Shown here in pieces: positions 63,141-64,000 of a stretch of 64,000 nucleotides of DNA. The notes under the pieces are model-generated. The model did not search any database. It had not been told where the DNA came from and was given only the letters and a program-made list of their open reading frames with translations. Source of the stretch: Peromyscus leucopus. Taxonomy: Eukaryota > Chordata > Mammalia > Rodentia > Cricetidae. Numbering within the stretch: position 1 is the first letter of the stretch; every line of letters begins with the position of its first letter. A program made the translations under genes and the position numbers. Location: positions 10,546,001-10,610,000 of the forward strand of contig NC_051069.1 of NCBI RefSeq assembly GCF_004664715.2. The letters are read 5' to 3'.

Positions 63141-64000
63141 TTTGTAGTTTTTTTTCTCATTAATTCAACAAGTTGTGAAGAGAGAGTCTCCGACATGTTT
63201 AAGCTTTGGTTCTCCTGACTACATGAGCTAGACTCACTGTATGAGTTTAGAGACTGCTTGCATTGTGTAGTGCAGCCAGTTTTAACTAACTGCTTGCAGT
63301 CTTGAATCCGCTTCCAGACCATCTGGGTTTTCTGTAGGAAGAGCACACACTCAAGGCTGATATCAGAAGCACTTCCGTTTGGATGCGTGTTGCTTCTTTG
63401 GAAAGTGGGTGATATACTGATACACACTCTGCTTTGTTGTCAAGTACTTGGGTCATTCTGAGGGACCCTGACCTGGATCTGTAATGAGGTCATCCCCACT
63501 AATTCCCTCCCTTTGCTTGCATACAAACTCATTAAAGATTTACAGAACTTTTGATACCAAGTATGACTGACACTGTATAATATTATATGACTGACACTGT
63601 GTAATATTATAATGAAAGTGCAGTTTTTTTCGTGACTTGACCAGTATTATATTCAAGTTCATTTACTTAGTACTCATTCACCAAGCCAGTTATTTATAGA
63701 TCAATAAACATTTATTGACTCTCTGATAGAACAAAATGCTAGGCTTTGGGGATAGAGTGAAGAGCTATTTCCCCTCTCTCTGAGATTATAACAGGGGAGC
63801 TAGACATTGAGCAAATCCATCTGTTTTAAATTTTCAGTTGGGACAAGCTCTTACGGGAGGCAGCTGTCTAGCTTCATCTAGACTGTTGAGAAGAGTAGTC
63901 TTAGCAAGCGGCATCTGAGGGCAGGTCTGAGAGGTGAGATGTGCTTGGGGGAAGAGACCGTTCCAGGCAGAGGAAGAACATGTGTGAATGTTGAGCTGAA
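63126..64000. other. Downstream flank of SPESP1
   Basis: The sequence is mostly unique and moderately AT-rich. A short tandem duplication is present at 63563-63613 (two near-identical copies of TATGACTGACACTGT plus TAATATTA). I see no exon or obvious repeat family. In human the next gene is NOX5, but no NOX5-like coding sequence is visible in this short stretch. Confidence 0.4.

Overview
This is a vertebrate, clearly rodent, nuclear DNA window. It is saturated with rodent SINEs (B1, B2/B3, B4 and ID elements in both orientations), L1 fragments, solo LTRs and long microsatellites. Many young B1 copies share a diagnostic 3' half (ending in AAGCTACACAGAGAAACCC and TCGAAAAA), and the LTR families are types I associate with cricetid rodents (deer mice, voles, hamsters). 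Cricetidae is therefore my best guess, not a proven assignment.

There is one convincing protein-coding gene: SPESP1 (sperm equatorial segment protein 1) on the + strand. It has a short signal-peptide exon at 49487-49547, a 12.1 kb intron 1 and a large coding exon at 61677-62959, followed by a compact 3' UTR with a poly(A) signal at 63120. The spliced reading frame gives 447 residues. It carries an in-frame 18-bp minisatellite that encodes about 12 copies of a six-residue His/Glu/Asp/Pro unit, which makes the protein much longer than the 350-residue human orthologue. The promoter is GC-rich and has no visible TATA box. It contains a palindromic MYB-type site and a nine-codon upstream ORF whose stop overlaps the SPESP1 start codon. 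Intron 1 holds a near-ideal RFX X-box. Both site types fit a gene expressed in spermatids.

Region by region. Bases 1-22900 are intergenic DNA full of SINEs and LTRs, with a 5S rRNA-derived fragment at 1171-1214 and old L1 relics. Bases 23010-23690 are a repeat-free, AT-rich block with recurring homeodomain-like motifs, the best candidate for a conserved distal regulatory element. Bases 23700-28240 are SINEs and microsatellites. Bases 28241-29230 are a 1-kb C-rich minisatellite. Bases 30188-31770 are an L1 broken up by SINEs. Bases 33600-48900 contain six solo LTRs, several with exact 6-bp target-site duplications, two ancient MaLR-type LTRs and an L2 relic. Bases 49000-63140 are the SPESP1 gene, whose intron contains an antisense 5'-truncated L1 (55640-56895). 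The last 0.9 kb is downstream flank.

By remembered synteny, the long upstream stretch would be the ANP32A-SPESP1 intergenic interval. In humans NOX5 lies immediately downstream of SPESP1, but the window ends too soon to test for it. Apart from SPESP1 and L1 remnants I found no protein-coding sequence I trust. Most other open frames run through microsatellites or SINEs. SINE boundaries are read by eye and are good to roughly 5-20 bases.
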